Positions 26,524-35,487 of a stretch of DNA of 64,000 nt are shown piece after piece. Made by a program: the position numbers and the translations under genes. The notes below the pieces were generated by a model. The model searched no databases and had not been told where the DNA came from. It saw only the letters and a program-made list of their open reading frames with translations. Source of the stretch: CAZEPJ01 sp964514105 (GTDB taxonomy: Bacteria > Desulfobacterota > Desulfocorpusculales > Desulfocorpusculum); contig CAZEPJ010000001.1 in the NCBI GenBank assembly GCA_964514105.1, positions 62,001-126,000 of the forward strand. Reading direction: 5' to 3'. Every line of letters starts with the position of its first letter. The stretch's first letter is position 1.

Positions 26524-27441
26524 ATGGCGTATTATACCCTGAAACGTCTGGGCCTGGCCCTCCTGGTGGCCCTCACCGTCTCCCTGGTGAGCTTCATGCT
26601 CCTGCGACTGTCCGGGGATCCCGCCGCCGCCCTGGCCGGCGAGAGCGCATCGGCGGCGGACATCGAGTTCGTCCGGCAGAAGTATGGGCTGGACAAGCCG
26701 CTGGTGGTCCAATACCTGGATTGGGCCGGGAGGGCCATTGGAGGCGATTTCGGGGAGTCGGCCTTCTTCAAGCAGCAGGTGAGTCACATCATCGCAGGCA
26801 GGCTGGGTGTCACGCTGACCCTGGGGTTCTGGGCCCTGCTCTTCGCCGTGTTCCTCGCCATCCCCCTGGGGGTCCTGGCGGCCATTCGCCCCAATACCTG
26901 GATCGATCGGGCGGCCCTGGGCATGGCCGTCCTGGGGCAGGCCATGCCCACCTTCTGGTTCGGCTTGGTGATGATCATCTTCTTCGGGGTGACGCTCCGG
27001 ATGCTGCCCATCTCGGGCAGCGACACCTGGGCCCACTACATCATGCCCTCGGTGGCCCTGGGCTACTACGCGGCGCCGGCCTTCATGCGGCTGACCCGGG
27101 CGGGGATGCTGGAGGTCCTGGCCTCGGACTACATTCGAACGGCCCGGGCCAAGGGGCTCAGGGCTCCAACGGTCCTGTTCAAGCACGCCCTGCGCAACGC
27201 CGTCATACCCGTGGTCTCCCTGGCCTCGGTGCAGTTCGGCTTCATGCTGGGGGGCTCCATCGTCATCGAGACCGTCTTCGCCCTGCACGGCATCGGATTC
27301 CTGGCGTGGGAGTCCATCCGCCGATCGGACCTTCCCGTCGTGCAGGCCATCGTGCTGATGCTCTCGCTCATCTACGTCCTGCTCAATCTCCTCTCCGATA
27401 TCCTCAACGCCTTTCTGGACCCCAGGATCCGGGTGGCATGA
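26524..27441 (+). CDS. dppB: Peptide ABC transporter permease, DppB type
   Basis: An inner-membrane permease of 305 residues. It begins with MAYYTLKRLGLALLVAL, the usual DppB first helix, has the periplasmic loop, and ends with the coupling segment DYIRTARAKGLRAPTVLFKHALRNAVIPVVS and the final membrane segment. It forms the channel with the next gene. Its stop overlaps the DppC start by the ATGA arrangement (27438-27441), so translation is coupled. Confidence 0.9.
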   Translation: MAYYTLKRLGLALLVALTVSLVSFMLLRLSGDPAAALAGESASAADIEFVRQKYGLDKPLVVQYLDWAGRAIGGDFGESAFFKQQVSHIIAGRLGVTLTLGFWALLFAVFLAIPLGVLAAIRPNTWIDRAALGMAVLGQAMPTFWFGLVMIIFFGVTLRMLPISGSDTWAHYIMPSVALGYYAAPAFMRLTRAGMLEVLASDYIRTARAKGLRAPTVLFKHALRNAVIPVVSLASVQFGFMLGGSIVIETVFALHGIGFLAWESIRRSDLPVVQAIVLMLSLIYVLLNLLSDILNAFLDPRIRVA

Positions 27442-28367
27442 GCACGCGCGTGACGGCCATGGAAAAGGCGCTCCCCGTGACCTCCGAGGATCTGGGCGCC
27501 ACCCTGGCGCCTTCTCCCGGGGCGCTGCTCAGGCGGCGCATTCTCGGCCATCGGAGCTTCCTGGTCGGCGCCCTGGTCCTGCTGGCCATCATCGTCATGG
27601 CCCTGGCGGCGCCGTGGGTCGCCCCCCACGATCCGTACGGCCAGGACCTGAGCCGCCGCCTGATCCCGCCAATCTGGCACGCCAAGGGCACCTGGGACCA
27701 CCCCCTGGGGACCGACAGCCTGGGCCGCGATTACCTCTCCCGCCTCATCCACGGGGGCCGCATTTCCCTGCTCATCGGCGTGGCCACCGTGGGCATCTCC
27801 GGCGTCATCGGCTCGGCCCTGGGCGTCGCCGCTGGATACTTCGGCGGACGGGTGGACCTGGCCATCAGCTTCCTCATCAGCGTCCGCCTGGCCATGCCCG
27901 TGGTACTGGTGGCCCTGGCCGTGGTGGCCCTCATCGGCGGATCCCTGCGCGTGGTGATCCTGGTGCTGGGTTTCCTCATCTGGGACCGATTCGCCGTGGT
28001 CATGCGCGCCTCGGTCCAGCAGATCCGTTCCGTGGACTACGTGCAGGCCGCCAGGGCCGCCGGCTGCTCGACCCCGAGGATCCTCCTGGCCGAGATCCTT
28101 CCCAATGTCCTCAACAACCTCATCGTGGTGGTCACGCTGGAGATGGCCAGGGCCATCCTCCTGGAGGCGGCCCTCTCCTTCCTGGGGCTGGGCGTTCAGC
28201 CGCCGCTTCCCTCCTGGGGGCTCATGGTTTCCGAGGGAAAGGAGTTCATGCTGTTCAGTCCGTGGGTCATCACCATCCCCGGGGTGGCCCTCTTCCTCCT
28301 GGTCCTGTCCATCAACCTGCTGGGGGATGGGATCCGGGACATCAGCGCACCGGAGAACCGGGCTTGA
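27438..28367 (+). CDS. dppC: Peptide ABC transporter permease, DppC type
   Basis: The second permease, 309 residues. Hallmarks are a cytoplasmic N-terminus, the first helix (FLVGALVLLAIIVMAL), HPLGTDSLGRDYLSRLIHGGRISLLIG, the coupling loop DYVQAARAAGCSTPRILLAEILPNVL, and EAALSFLGLGVQPPLPSWG. It overlaps the DppB stop by 4 bases and its own stop overlaps the TTG start of DppD. A TGGCACGCC stretch inside the gene resembles half a sigma-54 site but has no matching -12 element. Confidence 0.9.
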   Translation: MSTRVTAMEKALPVTSEDLGATLAPSPGALLRRRILGHRSFLVGALVLLAIIVMALAAPWVAPHDPYGQDLSRRLIPPIWHAKGTWDHPLGTDSLGRDYLSRLIHGGRISLLIGVATVGISGVIGSALGVAAGYFGGRVDLAISFLISVRLAMPVVLVALAVVALIGGSLRVVILVLGFLIWDRFAVVMRASVQQIRSVDYVQAARAAGCSTPRILLAEILPNVLNNLIVVVTLEMARAILLEAALSFLGLGVQPPLPSWGLMVSEGKEFMLFSPWVITIPGVALFLLVLSINLLGDGIRDISAPENRA

Positions 28368-29353
28368 CCCCCGTGCTTGAAGTGGAAGGGCTTCACGTGG
28401 AAATCGCCATGGCCGCCGGGACATTGCATCCTGTGCAGGACGTCGGCTTCCACGTGGGCTGCGGGGAGACCCTCAGCCTGGTGGGAGAATCGGGGTGCGG
28501 CAAGTCCCTCACGGCCCTGGCGGTCATGGGGCTGCTGCCCACGCGGTCGCGGCGAGTGGTCCAGAAGCTCAGTCTGCTGGGGGAGGAGATCCGGGACGCC
28601 GGCGAGCGCCGCATGGCCGACATCCGAGGAGATCGGGTCTCCATGATCTTTCAGGAACCCATGACCTCCCTGAACCCCTGCTACAGCATCGGGAACCAGT
28701 TGACGGAGGCGCTGCGGCGGCATCGGTCTGTCTCCCGCGGCGCCGCCCGGGATCGGGCCGTGGCCCTGCTGGAGAAGGTCGGGATCATCGGGGCCGCAGG
28801 CCGTTTGGGGCAGTACCCCCATCAGCTCTCGGGCGGCCTGCGCCAGCGGGTCATGATCGCCATGGCCCTCATGTGCGACCCTGCCCTCATCATCGCCGAT
28901 GAGCCGACCACGGCCCTGGACGTCACCATTCAGGCCCAGATCCTCTCTTTGCTGGCCGATCTGCAGAGCGAGTTTCAGATGGGGCTCATCCTGATCACCC
29001 ACGATCTGGGCATCGTGGCCCGGGTGGCCCAGCGCGTGATCGTCATGTACGCCGGGCAGGTGGTTGAAACGGGAACGGTGGGGGAGGTCTTCGCCCGCCC
29101 CCTCCATCCGTACACCCGGGGGCTTCTGCGATGCATCCCGGTGCCCGGCCGAACCCGGCCGGGCGAACGTCTGGGGTCCATCCCCGGGCTGGTGCCCACC
29201 CTCATGGGGGAGATTCCGGGCTGCCATTTCGCCAACCGCTGTGCGTGGGTGGATGTGGCGTGCCGCTCCGGCAGGGTCCCGCTTCGGACGCTGACAGGGG
29301 GGCGGGCGGTCCGCTGCCTGCTGGCCGCACAGGGCCCAGGAGGCGCGGCATGA
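28364..29353 (+). CDS. dppD: Peptide ABC transporter ATP-binding protein, DppD type
   Basis: The first ATPase, 329 residues. Walker A GESGCGKS, the Q-loop MIFQEPMTSLNPCYS, signature LSGGLRQRVMIA, Walker B LIIADEPTTALDVTIQ and switch histidine THDLG are all present. The C-terminal oligopeptide extension (HPYTRGLL, then GCHFANRCAW) includes cysteines that bind an iron-sulfur cluster in some homologues. The TTG at 28364 overlaps the DppC stop (TTGA) and is preceded by GGAG; GTG 28373 is the alternative. Ends with an ATGA overlap into DppF. Confidence 0.88.
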   Translation: MTPVLEVEGLHVEIAMAAGTLHPVQDVGFHVGCGETLSLVGESGCGKSLTALAVMGLLPTRSRRVVQKLSLLGEEIRDAGERRMADIRGDRVSMIFQEPMTSLNPCYSIGNQLTEALRRHRSVSRGAARDRAVALLEKVGIIGAAGRLGQYPHQLSGGLRQRVMIAMALMCDPALIIADEPTTALDVTIQAQILSLLADLQSEFQMGLILITHDLGIVARVAQRVIVMYAGQVVETGTVGEVFARPLHPYTRGLLRCIPVPGRTRPGERLGSIPGLVPTLMGEIPGCHFANRCAWVDVACRSGRVPLRTLTGGRAVRCLLAAQGPGGAA

Positions 29354-30324
29354 GGGGGTACGGGTTCCATGGTCCGGTCCTGGAGACCCGGGACGTCCAC
29401 CGCCATTTCCGGGTGAGCGCAGGGGCGTTTCGCAGGAAGCTCATTCTCAGGGCGGTCAACGGTGTGTCCCTGGCCGCGCCTCGGGGCGGCGTCCTGGGGC
29501 TGGTGGGGGAGTCGGGGTGCGGGAAAACCACCCTGGCCCAGATGCTCCTGGGGCTCCTGGCGCCGACCCGAGGGGAGATCCTCCTTGACGGGAAGGAAAT
29601 CTCGAGCCTTCGTCGCCAGGATATCAGCCGCACCGTGCAGCCCGTGTTTCAGGATCCCTATTCCTCTCTCAACCCCCGGCACAGCCTGCGCGCCATCATC
29701 TCCCTGCCCCTGCGGGTACACCGCGTGGGGGATCGCAGCACCTGGGGGGAGAAGGTTCAGGAGATGATGGACCTGGTGGGCCTGCCCGCCCGCCTTGCCC
29801 GGTGCTTCCCGGGCCAGCTCTCCGGGGGACAACGCCAGCGGGTGGCCATCGCCCGGGCCTTGATCATGCGCCCCGAGGTGGTGATCTGCGACGAACCCAC
29901 CTCCGCCCTGGATGTGTCGGTGCAGGCACAGATCTTGAACCTTCTCCTGGACCTGCGGGACGCCCTGGGGCTGACGTACATCCTGATCAGCCACAACTTG
30001 AGCGTGGTGGAGCACCTGGCCACGCGGGTGGCCGTCATGTACCTGGGGCGCATCGTGGAGGAGCGCCCGGCGGCCGAGATGTTCCAACGTCCGGCCCATC
30101 CCTACACCCAAGCCCTGCTGGCATCGGCCCTGACCCCGGAGCCCGGCCTGGGCCTCCCCAAGACGCACCTGGGCATCGCCTATCCCAATCCCATGGATCC
30201 ACCCGGCGGATGCACCTTCCATCCCCGCTGCCCCAAAGCCGAGGAGCGATGTGCCCGCCTCGCTCCGGAACCGATTCGCGATGGAGACCAGTTGGTGGAA
30301 TGCCACTTTCCCCAGAACAGGTGA
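29350..30324 (+). CDS. dppF: Peptide ABC transporter ATP-binding protein, DppF type
   Basis: The second ATPase, 324 residues, with Walker A GESGCGKTT, VFQDPYSSLNPR, signature LSGGQRQRVAIA, Walker B VVICDEPTSALDVSVQ and SHNLSVV. The C-terminal block (HPYTQALL, then GCTFHPRCP) is the usual oligopeptide extension. It starts on the ATGA of DppD and is followed after 7 bases by the peptidase gene, so all six genes 24849-31744 form one operon. Confidence 0.9.
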   Translation: MRGYGFHGPVLETRDVHRHFRVSAGAFRRKLILRAVNGVSLAAPRGGVLGLVGESGCGKTTLAQMLLGLLAPTRGEILLDGKEISSLRRQDISRTVQPVFQDPYSSLNPRHSLRAIISLPLRVHRVGDRSTWGEKVQEMMDLVGLPARLARCFPGQLSGGQRQRVAIARALIMRPEVVICDEPTSALDVSVQAQILNLLLDLRDALGLTYILISHNLSVVEHLATRVAVMYLGRIVEERPAAEMFQRPAHPYTQALLASALTPEPGLGLPKTHLGIAYPNPMDPPGGCTFHPRCPKAEERCARLAPEPIRDGDQLVECHFPQNR

Positions 30325-30331
30325 GGTCGAG

Positions 30332-31744
30332 ATGCCCACACGAGAGGACGCCATCGCCGCCGCCACCGCTCATTTCGATGAAGGAGGGTTTCTGTCCGAT
30401 CTCCGCAGGCGGGTCCGCATCCCTTCGGAGAGCCAGAACCCGTCCTGCGTGGGACCGCTGCGGGACTACCTGACCGAGGAGATGACCCCCTATCTCCGAT
30501 CCCTGGGGTTCCAGTGTCAGGTCCTGGAGAACCCCGTGGCGCCCCGCCTGCCCTTGCTGGCCGCCCAGCGGGTGGAGGACCCGAGCCTGGCCACGGTGCT
30601 CACGTACGGTCACGGGGACACGGTCCGAGGCATGGAGGGGCGCTGGCGGGAGGGGCTCCAGCCGTGGACAGTCACGGTGGACGGCGAGCGGTGGTACGGC
30701 CGGGGCGTGGCGGACAACAAGGGGCAGCATGCCATCAACTTGGCGGCCCTCGCAGCCGTGCTCAGAACCGAGGGCCGCCTCGGTTTCAACGTGCGCGTGC
30801 TGCTGGAAATGGGGGAGGAGTCCGGATCGCCGGGCCTCCATGCCATTTGCGAGCAGGAAAAGGCAAGGTTCCAGGCCGACGTGCTCATTGCCAGCGACGG
30901 GCCGAGACTGGCGCCCGACCGACCCACGGTGTTCGGCGGGAGCCGGGGGGTGCTCAACTTCGACCTGGTGGTGGACCTGCGGGAAGGCGGGCATCACTCG
31001 GGCAACTGGGGCGGGCTCCTGGCCAACCCCGGGATCATCCTGGGCCACGCCATCGCCTGCCTCGTGAGCCATCGGGGAGAGATCCGGGTGCCGGCCCTCA
31101 AACCTCCGGGCATCCCGGAGTCGGTGCGGCGGGTCCTGGCGCAACTGGAGGTGACCGGAGAGGGAGGACCCCAGATCGATCCCGAATGGGGCGAGCCGGG
31201 CCTGACCCTGGCCGAGAAGGTCTATGGGTGGAACACCCTGGAGGTCCTGGCCTTGGAGAGCGGAGATCCGGCCGCCCCGGCCCATGCCATACCTCCCAAG
31301 GCCTGGGCCCGCTGCCACATGCGCTTCGTGGCGGGGCAGGACCCCTCGCGGTTTGTGCCTGCGGTTCGGGCGCACCTGGATGCCGCCGGCCTCCACATGG
31401 TCCGGGTGTCGCCCGTGAGGGAGAGCTGGACCAACGCGACGCGCCTGGACCCCGACGACCCCTGGCTGACAACGGCGCTGGAGTCTCTGGAGCGAACCAC
31501 CGGCAGCAAGCCGGCGTATCTGCCCAACCTGGGCGGCACTCTGCCCAATGATGCCTTCACGGACATCTTGGGCTTGCCCACCGTGTGGATCCCCCACTCG
31601 TACGGCGGATGCTCCCAGCACGCGCCCGATGAGCACATCTTGGCGCCGTTGACCCGCCAGGCCCTGCAGATCATGACCGGGCTGTTCTGGGACATCGGGC
31701 ATGGCGCGGCCCCCGGCAACCCGCCCCGCGGGAAAGGCGCGTGA
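30332..31744 (+). CDS. M20 family metallopeptidase
   Basis: A zinc-dependent M20/ArgE/DapE-type hydrolase of 470 residues. First metal ligands are in TYGHGDTV, the bridging Asp in GRGVADNKGQ, and the catalytic Glu pair in LEMGEESGSPGL; the dimerisation domain follows (GGHHSGNWGG). The C-terminal histidine of the active site is in SYGGCSQHAPDEH. These enzymes cleave dipeptides or N-acyl amino acids. It is the last gene of the peptide ABC operon, so it probably hydrolyses the imported compound in the cytoplasm; no signal peptide is seen. ATG 30332 is preferred because GAGG precedes it; an upstream in-frame ATG lies inside dppF. Confidence 0.88.
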   Translation: MPTREDAIAAATAHFDEGGFLSDLRRRVRIPSESQNPSCVGPLRDYLTEEMTPYLRSLGFQCQVLENPVAPRLPLLAAQRVEDPSLATVLTYGHGDTVRGMEGRWREGLQPWTVTVDGERWYGRGVADNKGQHAINLAALAAVLRTEGRLGFNVRVLLEMGEESGSPGLHAICEQEKARFQADVLIASDGPRLAPDRPTVFGGSRGVLNFDLVVDLREGGHHSGNWGGLLANPGIILGHAIACLVSHRGEIRVPALKPPGIPESVRRVLAQLEVTGEGGPQIDPEWGEPGLTLAEKVYGWNTLEVLALESGDPAAPAHAIPPKAWARCHMRFVAGQDPSRFVPAVRAHLDAAGLHMVRVSPVRESWTNATRLDPDDPWLTTALESLERTTGSKPAYLPNLGGTLPNDAFTDILGLPTVWIPHSYGGCSQHAPDEHILAPLTRQALQIMTGLFWDIGHGAAPGNPPRGKGA

Positions 31745-31779
31745 TGCCCGAGAAAGTTGACTTGGGGGTCAGTTTTTCC

Positions 31780-31808
31780 TTGCCCGTGGCGCTCCTGTTC
31801 GGTATAAT
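31780..31808 (+). promoter_or_regulatory. Strong promoter for the 88-aa gene
   Basis: TTGCCC at 31780-31785 and a perfect TATAAT at 31803-31808 are 17 bases apart, 40 bases before the small gene. A perfect -10 is rare in this window and suggests high constitutive expression. Confidence 0.6.
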
Positions 31809-31847
31809 AAATTGAAATCGCTGAAAAACAGATCGTGGGCATGAAAA

Positions 31848-32114
31848 ATGAAGTCGCAACTGAGTCGCGCAAGCTTTCTGAACTATGAGGGCGCAACCGG
31901 CCCGGAGTTGATCAACATCCCGCTGCCGGACGGTTTCGAGCAGATGACGCCGGGGGAGAAGATCCAGTTCATATCCGATGCGCTCAAGAACCTGGAGAAC
32001 AAGTACCCCCCGGACAAGGAAAACCTCAGGCGTCACACCTCCCTGGTCCGCATCGGGCAGGGGAAGCTGACGTATTCGGTGGAATACCTCCCGGTGCCCG
32101 ACGACGATTATTGA
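31848..32114 (+). CDS. Orphan 88-aa hypothetical protein
   Basis: A small acidic soluble protein of 88 residues that I do not recognise. It has a proline-containing centre (NIPLPDGFEQMTPGEK), a helical stretch (IQFISDALKNLENKYPPDKENL) and a beta-like C-terminal end (KLTYSVEYLPVPDDDY). No cysteines, signal peptide or membrane span. It stands alone between a near-perfect promoter and an intrinsic terminator, a strong sign of a real, independently expressed gene. The ribosome-binding site before the ATG is weak. The function is unknown. Confidence 0.6.
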   Translation: MKSQLSRASFLNYEGATGPELINIPLPDGFEQMTPGEKIQFISDALKNLENKYPPDKENLRRHTSLVRIGQGKLTYSVEYLPVPDDDY

Positions 32115-32140
32115 GAGAGGGGCCCTGCCCTTCTCTTTTT
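32115..32140 (+). terminator. Intrinsic terminator after the 88-aa gene
   Basis: GAGAGGGGC (32115-32123) pairs with GCCCTTCTC (32127-32135) with one G-U pair, loop of three, followed by five T residues (32136-32140). It starts immediately after the stop codon. Confidence 0.85.
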
Positions 32141-32171
32141 CCCAGGCGCATCCCAGCGAACATCGACACGC

Positions 32172-33554
32172 TCAGCGGCCGCAACCTGCCGCTGACCACA
32201 GAAACGCCAGCGCCCGGGCGGCCCGCTCGGGCGTGGGGTAATTCACCAGCGCGCCGTCCCGCACCAGATCCTTCAACTCCCGTTCCCACACGCCCGGCGG
32301 GGCCGAGAGGCACGCGACGATCGGCTTGCTTGGCGTCCGGGGCGTCAACAGGTCGGACAGCGCCCGGAGCACGCCCTCGTTGGCCGATGCGAACATGATC
32401 AGGAGCAGGATGGCGTCGGTGTCCGGTGCCTCCATGGCGACCTGCACGATGGCGCGCATGGCCACCGAGTCGTGCCACGCGGGCCCCATGTCGACGGGGT
32501 TGGTGCGCATGGCCAGGGGCGGAAGGAGTTGATCTATGGCCTCCTGGGTGGTGGACTGGAACGGGATCACGGCCAACCCCTCGGCCTCACAGACGTCGCA
32601 GGCAGCCACGGCGGGGCCCGCCTGCCCCGACAGGATGGCCACCCGCCGGCCCGCCGGAAGGGGACACCGAGCCAGGGCCACTGAGGCGTCCAGGAGGGCC
32701 TCCGCGCTGTCCGCGGTCAGGAGGCCTGCCTGCCGGAAGGCCCCTTGGTAGAGTTCGTGGCGGCCGGCCAGAGAACCCGTGTGGGAGCGGCTGGCCAGAT
32801 CGGCTACATCCCCCTTGCCCACCTTGTAGATCACCATGGGCTTGCGCCCGCGCAAGCGCCGGGTCTCCTCCAGCAGAGCCCGGGGGGCATCCAGCCCTTC
32901 CACGTACATGGCGATGACGCGCGTGGTCGGGTCCTCTACCAGGTACTCGAGCAGGTGGGCAAATTCCACATTGCAGCGGTTCCCCAGTCCCACGACCTTG
33001 CTGAAGCCGACCCCCGCACCCATGCCCAGGAAGGCCAGAAGGTGGGACATGCCGCCGCTCTGGCTGAGAAGGGTCACGTGACCCGGTTCCAGCTGCGAAA
33101 ACTGGGGCGTGAAGGATGCGTTCAGCTTGGCGTGCAGGTTGACGAGACCGAAGGTGTTGGGGCCCACCACCGGGATCCGGGCCTCCGTGGCCAGTCGGGC
33201 CACGTCGTCTTGGAGATCCGCCCCGCTGGCGTCGTCGAGCTCCTTGAACCCTGCACTGATGATCACGATGCTGCGGACACCTCTCTGGGCGCACATTCGC
33301 ACCTGGTCCACCACGCGGGCTGCGGGAACCACCAGGATGGCGAGATCCGGGGGATGGGGGGTCTGAGCGACGGAAGAGCACGCCGGGCGCCCCATGACCT
33401 CACGCCTGCCCGGGTTCACGGGCCAGGTCAAACCCCTGTAGCCCCCTTCAACCAGGCTCTTCATCACGTGGAAACCCAGCTTGGCAGGGTCGTCGGAGGC
33501 CCCCACCACGGCCACGGATCTGGGATTGAACAGGGAATCCAGATGAAATCGCAC
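32172..33554 (-). CDS. CoA-binding, ADP-forming acyl-CoA synthetase alpha-like protein
   Basis: A 460-residue protein with an N-terminal CoA-binding Rossmann domain (FNPRSVAVVGASDDPAKLG), then succinyl-CoA-ligase-like domains with VVGPNTFGLVN and LLSQSGG. SHTGSLAG contains the histidine that is phosphorylated in ADP-forming acetyl-CoA synthetases. The ATP-grasp beta part is absent from this chain and not found nearby, so it is an alpha-only protein that needs a partner encoded elsewhere. GTG 33554 is preferred (GGGAG upstream); another GTG at 33584 is possible. It lies downstream of an enoyl-CoA hydratase, which suggests fatty, aromatic or amino-acid-derived acyl-CoA metabolism. Confidence 0.78.
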   Translation of the reverse strand: MRFHLDSLFNPRSVAVVGASDDPAKLGFHVMKSLVEGGYRGLTWPVNPGRREVMGRPACSSVAQTPHPPDLAILVVPAARVVDQVRMCAQRGVRSIVIISAGFKELDDASGADLQDDVARLATEARIPVVGPNTFGLVNLHAKLNASFTPQFSQLEPGHVTLLSQSGGMSHLLAFLGMGAGVGFSKVVGLGNRCNVEFAHLLEYLVEDPTTRVIAMYVEGLDAPRALLEETRRLRGRKPMVIYKVGKGDVADLASRSHTGSLAGRHELYQGAFRQAGLLTADSAEALLDASVALARCPLPAGRRVAILSGQAGPAVAACDVCEAEGLAVIPFQSTTQEAIDQLLPPLAMRTNPVDMGPAWHDSVAMRAIVQVAMEAPDTDAILLLIMFASANEGVLRALSDLLTPRTPSKPIVACLSAPPGVWERELKDLVRDGALVNYPTPERAARALAFLWSAAGCGR

Positions 33555-33620
33555 GGAGGCTCCCAAGCTCGGTGCGGCCCGCACGCCCCGCCGTGCCGGC
33601 GGCCATGCACCGCCCCTGAC

Positions 33621-34412
33621 TCATCTCCCCTGGAAGGATGGATCTCGCTTCTCCAGCTTGGCCCGAACCCCCTCCAGGAAGTCCTCGGTATTGAGGAGCA
33701 TGCTCTGGACTTGGGTAGTGTGATCCAGGGCCGAGACCATGTCCGTATCCTGCGCCTTGTCCACGGCCCGTTTCCCCAGGCCCACGGCCAGAGGCGGTAG
33801 CTGCAGGATCTCGTCCACCCAGCGCCGCACCTCTTCCTCCAGCCTATCGGCCCCCACCGCCCGATTCACCAGCCCGATTCGCTCGGCCTCGGCCCCGTCG
33901 ATGGTCCTCCCCAGCATGACCAGTTCCTTGGCCCTCGGGAGCCCGACCACGCGGACCAGCCGCTGGCATCCCCCCAGGTCCGGGATGAGTCCGTACTTGA
34001 CTTCGGGAAGGCTGAAGCGGGCGTCTCGGGTCGCGATGCGGAAGTCACAAGCCAGGATGAGCTCCATGGCGGCCCCCAAGGCATAGCCGTGGATCTGGGC
34101 GACGACGGGCTTCTCCAGCAGTTCCAGACGATGGTAAGTCGCCTGCAACCGCTGGAGATGATAACGGAAGCCTGGTGCCGCCCGGTCGATACCCCCCCCT
34201 GCAAGAGACTGCAGATCCGTGCCCGAGGAAAAGGCCCTTCCCGCCCCCCGAATGATGAGGGCCCGCGCATGGGACATGGAATTGACGTCGTCGAGGGCCT
34301 GTCCGAGCTCCACGAGTAGTTGGTGGCTGATGGCGTTGAGTTTCTCCGGTCGGTTGAGGGTCACGACGGCCAGGGGTCCATCGCTTTCGAGAATCAGGGT
34401 TTCGTAAGGCAT
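33621..34412 (-). CDS. Enoyl-CoA hydratase/isomerase family protein
   Basis: A crotonase-fold enzyme of 263 residues. The oxyanion-hole segments AFSSGTDL and YALGAAMEL are clear. Both catalytic glutamates of true hydratases have counterparts: one in SLPEVKYGLIP and one in AKELVML, so hydratase activity is plausible; the neighbouring Gly of the IPGAGG motif is Asp (IPDLGG), a change also seen in isomerase-type members. ATG 34412 has GGAGAGGAG upstream. Co-directional with the acyl-CoA synthetase-like gene 66 bases downstream. The substrate cannot be told. Confidence 0.85.
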   Translation of the reverse strand: MPYETLILESDGPLAVVTLNRPEKLNAISHQLLVELGQALDDVNSMSHARALIIRGAGRAFSSGTDLQSLAGGGIDRAAPGFRYHLQRLQATYHRLELLEKPVVAQIHGYALGAAMELILACDFRIATRDARFSLPEVKYGLIPDLGGCQRLVRVVGLPRAKELVMLGRTIDGAEAERIGLVNRAVGADRLEEEVRRWVDEILQLPPLAVGLGKRAVDKAQDTDMVSALDHTTQVQSMLLNTEDFLEGVRAKLEKRDPSFQGR

Positions 34413-34470
34413 GGATCCATCTCCTCTCCTGCCGGATCCAGCGCACCCCGCGCCGGTGGTCGGGCGTGGG

Positions 34471-35406
34471 CTATTGTACGCGCCTGGGCCGCTGCCCACA
34501 AGCGTCCTCTTTCCGGATTGCGGGGGTGGCGGGTCCCTCGGGAGAGGGCCCCAACTGGGCCGCCAGGATGCCCGACAGCATGAGCAGACAGCCCCAGCGG
34601 GAGCGTCCGGTCATGGATTCGCCCAGCAGTGCCCAGCCCGCAAGTGCCGCGAAGACCGCCTCCATGCTCAGGATGATGGCGGCGTGGGCGGGCGGGGCAT
34701 GTCTCTGCCCCACCACCTGGAGGGTATACGCCACGCCCACAGAGAGCGCTCCGCCGTACAGGATGGGGATCGCCGCCTCCTGGAGGCCATCCAGGGTCAA
34801 GACCTCGGTGAACCCGGCCCCCATGAGGCTGAGGCCGGCGCACACGGTGAACTGGACGCAGGCCAGGCGCAGGCTGTCCATCCTGGGCGAAAGCCATCCC
34901 AGGACGAGCACGTGGCAGGCCCACAGGAATGCCCCGGCCAACACCCACAAGTCACCCGGAGCAAAGGAGAGGGCTTGGGTGACGCTGAGGAGGTACAGAC
35001 CCGCCGTGGCCAGCCCTGCCCCCACCCAGACCCCCGCCCCGCAGCGATGTCCGAGGAACAGACCCAGCAGGGGGACCAGGATGACATAGAGGCCGGTGAT
35101 GAACCCAGCCTTCCCCGCCGTGGTGTACACCAACCCCACCTGCTGGAGGGTGGCCGCGCCAAAAAGGACCGTCCCGGCCAGCGCCCCGCCCCATGGGACG
35201 GACATGCGGTCGGGGTCCGCCGCAGCCCGGGCTTGGACCCACCCCACGACGGGAAGGAGGGTCAGGGCTCCCAGGGCGAAACGCACGCCATTGAAGGTCA
35301 GGGGCCCCATGTGCTCCATGCCTGCCCGCTGGGCCACGAAGGCTCCACCCCAGATGACGGCGGCCGCCATCATGAAAAGATCCGCCCGGAGGGTCCTACC
35401 GGCCAT
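34471..35406 (-). CDS. EamA/DMT-superfamily transporter
   Basis: A ten-helix membrane protein of 311 residues made of two EamA repeats. The first repeat begins with MAAAVIWGGAFVAQRAG and contains AGKAGFITGLYVILVPLLG; the second begins near WVLAGAFLWACHVLVLGWLSP and contains HAAIILSMEAVFAALAGWALLGE. Members export or import amino acids, sugars or other metabolites; the ligand is unknown. ATG 35406 (MAGRT) is chosen from the start of the first helix. A good promoter lies just upstream. The two genes after it may be co-transcribed. Confidence 0.85.
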   Translation of the reverse strand: MAGRTLRADLFMMAAAVIWGGAFVAQRAGMEHMGPLTFNGVRFALGALTLLPVVGWVQARAAADPDRMSVPWGGALAGTVLFGAATLQQVGLVYTTAGKAGFITGLYVILVPLLGLFLGHRCGAGVWVGAGLATAGLYLLSVTQALSFAPGDLWVLAGAFLWACHVLVLGWLSPRMDSLRLACVQFTVCAGLSLMGAGFTEVLTLDGLQEAAIPILYGGALSVGVAYTLQVVGQRHAPPAHAAIILSMEAVFAALAGWALLGESMTGRSRWGCLLMLSGILAAQLGPSPEGPATPAIRKEDACGQRPRRVQ

Positions 35407-35442
35407 CGCGCCCTCTTCCTTTCCGAGATGAAAGTGTGGTAG

Positions 35443-35472
35443 AAGGTAAAGTAGTGGCATCGGACATGTCAA
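35443..35472 (-). promoter_or_regulatory. Promoter for the DMT transporter gene
   Basis: On the minus strand a perfect TTGACA (35472-35467) with TTACCT or TACCTT 17-18 bases downstream (-10 between 35449 and 35443), about 40 bases before the ATG at 35406. Confidence 0.55.
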
Positions 35473-35487
35473 GGGAAGCCTGGGGGC

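Noticed and set aside
27676..27692. TGGCACGCC followed by GGGCA, resembling a sigma-54 promoter, inside dppC
   Set aside because: The -12 element should be TTGCA; the match is only to GG-N10-GC and it lies inside a coding region of a coupled operon.
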